Below the pieces are notes generated by a model that saw nothing but the letters and a program-made list of their open reading frames with translations, did no database searches and was not told where the DNA came from. A program made the position numbers and the translations under genes. From Isoetes taiwanensis (Eukaryota; Streptophyta; Lycopodiopsida; Isoetales; Isoetaceae), in contig JAJEKV010000056.1 in NCBI GenBank assembly GCA_021234155.1, positions 2,523,330-2,587,329 of the forward strand: a stretch of DNA of 64,000 nucleotides. Direction: 5' to 3'. Shown here in pieces: positions 60,258-64,000 of this stretch. The first letter of the stretch is position 1; every line of letters starts with the position of its first letter.

Positions 60258-60570
60258 ATGTCTAGCAGATTTGGTGCAGGATTGTTGAATGCCATAGATG
60301 TATTCAAGGGAGATTCTGGCTTCCAGGTATGGAAGGAGAAGGTAAAGCATGTTCTTCAAGTGGAAGATCTGTGGGATCTTATAGAGCCATCAGAGGGAGA
60401 AACCAGCATAACAAATTCAAGAAGAAGATTGGTGGTTGAGATAAATGAAGAGAGCTCTTCTGCACATGAAGAGCATAGTGTAGCAGGCCAGACAAGAGAA
60501 GTTTTCTGGAGCAGTTGTGGTGCCTGAAAATGCAAAATTTCGTGAGGCTCAAGGCATAATTACGAGCAAA
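60258..60570 (+). pseudogene. Copia Gag fragment (second family member)
   Basis: Starts MSSRFGAGLLNAIDVFKGDS with GFQVWKEKVKHVLQVEDLWD, clearly related to the Gag at 50618 but diverged. A frame change near 60500 leads to AKFREAQGIITSKV, where copia sequence ends abruptly at LINE sequence. Confidence 0.8.
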
Positions 60571-61012
60571 GTCCATTGGACGGTGGTCCTCTGGTAGCTT
60601 CAGTCCACCCATTGACGCAACGTCGATGGAGAGCAGCAGGTGTGCATATGATATCTGATTGGTATAACAATCAAAGGCAGTTGCTGACATGGGAAGAGTT
60701 TAGAGCTAAGTTCCTCCTTTTAAGGTGGGATCGAGCTATTTGGTAGAAGGTGTCTTCAATTCTTCCTCCAGTAGCATAAGTGGATGACCCCCAGCCTTGG
60801 GTAGTTCATGAGCGTGTCAAAGTAGATAAGTTGGTGAATTCCATGTACAAGGTCTTGCTTGATGCTGACGTCTTGCCTCCTTCGTCCAAGTGGCCTTTGG
60901 TCATTCCTAGGGATCGGCAGAAAGCAGTATGAAAATAGGTATGGGATAAACTACTCCATCCCAAAGTATCTGTTTTATGGTGGCAAGTCACTCATCGTTG
61001 TCTGCGCGTTAA
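60570..61012 (+). pseudogene. LINE RT tail (left half of a split LINE)
   Basis: Plus-strand phrases QRRWRAAGVHMISDWYNNQR, WVVHERVKVDKLVNSMYKVL, SKWPLVIPRDRQKAV and VWDKLLHPKVSVLWWQVTHR with CLRVN lead into the zinc-binding tail of a plant LINE. The reading frame ends at GTTAA, right at the copia LTR (61013). It continues in frame at 49833 on the minus strand (VNILVHRFRPEVSALCPLC). Several stops are present. Confidence 0.82.
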
Positions 61013-61765
61013 TGTTAGAAATAGACAACTTGATAGTTATAATTTTCCAACTTTTCAACAATGTCTAGCACAAAACAACTTCAATAACTACTTGTTTTTA
61101 TTGTCTTTATTCACAAACAAACTTGGGAGCCAAGAGATGGTCACTAATACCAAGTAAAACAAACAAGTAGAAATAATCTCCTTTGAACTAGAAATAATCT
61201 AGCTTCAATCTAATAAGCTCATAATATTCCCTTATGAACTTCACAATGTCTCTAATAGAACAATCCTTTAATTTACACAAATAAACCTTTGAACACCATT
61301 ATAGTGATCTTACTGTAGCTACAGTAATACTGTAGCTAATTTGACCAACTGCTCGGCCTTAGGAAATCCGCTGAAAAACTCTTCAGTGCAATCGATAAAG
61401 CAAGTTAGCTCCTCCATCATTCTTATATGTTCATTCCGACGGTGCAGGGACCGATTGCTGGTCAAGTTTTCCTTCTAAAGTTAGAGATGTCGCGTTCTTC
61501 ATTTATCCCACAGGCTCGTCTGCTACAATCGGCTACCTTTCAATTATCCCACAGGCTCGTTGAGGAAAATCGGCTTTTGTTCAAACCATTGAACCATGGG
61601 TCCAAACAAATGAATAAACATTTTATTCTTGAGTTAACTTTAGATCCAAGTTAGACCCAAGTTAGGCTCAAGTAGAAGAAACTCTGCAACATTGTAGAAG
61701 ATAGTCCTGTACTCTTGGTTTTGTCAACCTTGTTTTTGTCAACTGTAAGCTGAACGAAACTAACA
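61013..61765 (-). repeat. Copia 3' LTR (753 bp)
   Basis: Read on the minus strand from TGTTAGTTTCGTTCAGC (61765) to TTTCTAACA (61013). Near-identical to 49834-50595. A polypurine tract adjoins it at 61766-61778, and GTTAA lies at its outer edge (61008-61012). Confidence 0.92.
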
Positions 61766-61778
61766 CTCCTCCTTTCAG
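61766..61778 (-). promoter_or_regulatory. Polypurine tract of the copia element
   Basis: The minus strand reads CTGAAAGGAGGAG directly before the LTR start. Confidence 0.85.
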
Positions 61779-61782
61779 CTTA

Positions 61783-63915
61783 CTAGTTGAGAACATTCAG
61801 ATTATTCCTGAATTGTTTAAATTTATTTTCTGCAAGTGCCTTTGTAAAAATGTCAGCAATTTGCTTAGCAGTGTCAACATATCTCATTTGGATATACCCT
61901 TTGTCTGCAAGATCCCTGATGAAATGAATGTTCAGTTCGATATGCTTTGTTCTCTCATGTGCAACTGGATTTTTGACAATAGCAATGCAACTCTGACTAT
62001 CTGTCATGACTTCTACTGCTTCAACCTGCTCACATTTCAATTCATCCAACAATCTTTTCAACCAAACAACCTCCTTGGCAACTAAAGAAGCAGCTGCATA
62101 TTCTGCTTCAGTTGAGCTCATAGCTATGGCAGACTGCTTCTTACATTTCCAAGTTATAACTCCACCACCTAGAAAAATTGCATACCCTGAAGTAGATTTT
62201 CTACATTCCAAGTCTCCTCCCCAGTCTGCATCACTGTAGGCTAATAATTTCAAATTGTTAGTATTATAACAAATACATGATATTGAGTACCTTTCAAGTA
62301 TTTAAGAACACGTTTTCCAGCCTCCCAGTGTTCTTTTGTAGGGTCATGACATTTCCTGCTCAATATATTTACTGCATATGCTATATCAGGTCTTGTGCTA
62401 TTAGCCAAATAGAGTAAACAACCAACTAAGGCTCTATAAGGAATATGTTCCATTTCTGTCATCTCTTTTTCACTTTGAGTTTGACTATCTGTCAACCTAT
62501 GCCCTGGCAGCATGGGAATCTTCACTACATTTGCACTTTCTAGATTGAACATGTTTAGCATATTCTCCACATGTTTACTTTGACTTAGCTTCAAGATCTT
62601 TTTCCCTTTGTCTCTGAAAACTTCAATTCCTAAAAAAAATTTCAATTCTCCAAGATCTGTCATTTGGAACCGAGATTTAAGAACTTTTTTGCACTCATTT
62701 AATATGCTCATAGCATTGGCTACCATGATAAAATCATCCACATAAAGTGCAATGATACAAAATTTGTCTCCCTTTTCAAATCTGTATAAGTTCCCATCAT
62801 TTTTTAATTTTTCAAAGTTCTGTTCTTTCAAGAAATGATCCATGCATAGATACCACTCTCGTGGTGATTGCTTTAGGCCATAAACAGCCCTATTTAACTT
62901 CCATACCATACCCTTGTTTATCTCAAACCCAGGTGGCTGCTTCATGTAGGCCTCTTCTTCAAGAGTGGCATTTAAGAAAGCAGTTTTCACATCCATGTGA
63001 TGCAATTCTAATTCCAAAGCATTTGCCATTGCCAAAAGGACCCTGATACTTGTGAGTTTTACAATAGGAGAATAAGTTTCCTCATAATCTCTTCCCTTCT
63101 TTTGAGTGAACCCTTGAGCTACCAATCTTGCTTTGTATTTTTTTGTACCATCAGGATTTTCTTTGATTCTGAATATCCATTTGCTACCAATAATGTTTTT
63201 CCCTGCCTCAGCTTTGACAAGATTATATGTTTGTGTATCCTTAAATGAGTCCAGTTCCTCTTTCATAGCCTTCAACCATTCCTTTTTGTTTGAGCTATTC
63301 TGTACTTCTTCAAAATTTTCTGGTATTAATTCATTTTCTAGAATAGTCATTATTTGCTCATAAGGTACTTCTTGCTTTCTTTCAATTCTTCTGCTTCTGC
63401 CTTCTTCAGTTCTTCCATATGATGCTTCTCCTAAATTTACCTCTTCAATCAATCTTTCAGCCTGTGTTTTTCTTCTTCTTGTTAAACCTTCCCTTGTATT
63501 TTCAATTTCAGGTGCAAGTTCAATAGGTATCTCAGGTTTGTTAAGCTCTTGTGCATTTACTTCTTCAATATCAGGGACTATATCAGGAATATTATCACAT
63601 TCAACATTATCTCTTTCTTCATTGTCATCCAGATCTAAATCTTTATTATTCTTCTCATTAGAAGCACTGGTTTGTTCCTGGACCTTAAGTCCTTGCTTAT
63701 ATTTGTCTTTGTAAAATATTTTTTCATCGAATATAACATCTCTGCTGACTATGATAATTCTCTTTTCTGGGATAAAAACCCTGTAACCCTTAGATTCAGA
63801 GTCATAGCCAACAAGAAACCCAACCTCTGCCTTGTCATCTAATTTTTTTCTTAATTCTGCTGGCTTATGAACATAACAGAGACAGCCATATGCTTTAAAC
63901 ATCTCAAATGATAAT
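61783..63915 (-). pseudogene. Copia Pol: integrase end, RT and RNase H
   Basis: A minus-strand frame from about 63915 to 62250 begins SFEMFKAYGCLCYVHK and GFLVGYDSESKGYRVFIPEK (integrase C-terminus). After an acidic linker the RT follows: WLKAMKEELDSFKDTQTYNL, KYKARLVAQGFTQKKGRDYE, MDVKTAFLNATLEEEAYMKQ, the catalytic IALYVDDFIMVA, and LGELKFFLGIEVF. After one frame change near 62255, RNase H runs LLAYSDADWGGDLECRKSTS, AMSSTEAEYAA and the end NKFKQFRNNLNVLN. Apart from that shift the enzyme is well preserved. The N-terminal protease and integrase core are missing, because a poly(T) insertion starts at 63915. Confidence 0.9.
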
Positions 63916-64000
63916 TTTTTTTTTTTTTTTTTGAGGGCAAGGGGTTTTTTATATTTCATTTATGAGAAAAACATAATACAAAAATGGGGTTGCATCTGAC
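63915..64000 (-). mobile_element. LINE 3' end with poly(A), inserted in copia Pol
   Basis: A run of 18 T at 63915-63932, followed by GAGGGCAAGGGG and AT-rich sequence to the end of the window, reads on the minus strand as ...CCCTTGCCCTC-A18. It is the same terminal box as at 48850. The element continues beyond the window. Confidence 0.55.

Overview
This window reads as nuclear DNA of a land plant with a large, repeat-rich genome. It holds two intron-rich single-copy genes with clear plant-type products (katanin p60 and a PhzF-like isomerase), several generations of nested Ty3/gypsy, Ty1/copia and LINE elements, primer sites matching initiator-Met tRNA, and a captured PPR gene fragment. A fern or other seed-free vascular plant is plausible, but the sequence alone does not settle the species. 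There is no operon, CRISPR array, rRNA or tRNA gene that I can support.

Layout. 1-1.74 kb: no gene seen. 1.76-20.56 kb: a decayed minus-strand LINE split by a 14.7-kb plus-strand Ty3/gypsy element (2519-17214; LTRs about 595 bp, 5-bp target duplication, polypurine tract). That element has an intact gag-protease frame, a frameshifted pol, and 7.5 kb of extra sequence between integrase and 3' LTR. The extra sequence carries an antisense zinc-ribbon-like ORF, a plant-transposon-like ORF, a piece of PPR gene and a long coiled-coil ORF. 20.6-23.5 kb: diverged tandem repeats, no gene. 23.5-26.3 kb: complete katanin p60 gene (minus, seven coding exons, 532 aa). 26.7-27.1 kb: LINE fragment. 29.4-31.07 and 44.28-45.96 kb: one minus-strand locus (coiled-coil/RING-H2 part plus an FCP1/NIF-domain part) cut by a 13.2-kb minus-strand gypsy element (31066-44279) flanked by a 6-bp duplication. 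46.26-47.7 kb: second LINE. 47.7-49.5 kb: gypsy fragment. 49.5-51.44 kb: LINE 3' part, copia 5' LTR and gag. 51.8-52.94 kb: three inverted-repeat elements, one a hAT-type MITE with an 8-bp target duplication, around two terminal exons of an unidentified gene. 53.69-56.67 kb: complete PhzF-like gene (plus, six exons, 424 aa). 57-60.2 kb: intergenic. 60.2-64 kb: copia gag fragment, LINE piece, copia 3' LTR and pol (minus).

Main structural result. The copia 5' LTR at 49834 and the copia 3' LTR at 61013 face each other as inverted repeats. Their outer flanks carry the same 5-bp duplication (GTTAA), and joining those flanks restores an uninterrupted LINE zinc-knuckle reading frame. They therefore look like the two ends of one insertion, separated by an inversion that carries the PhzF gene and has a breakpoint just after the copia gag (about 51.44 kb). 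The other notable item is the 14.7-kb gypsy element with its accessory modules. The host genes show no sign of acting together.
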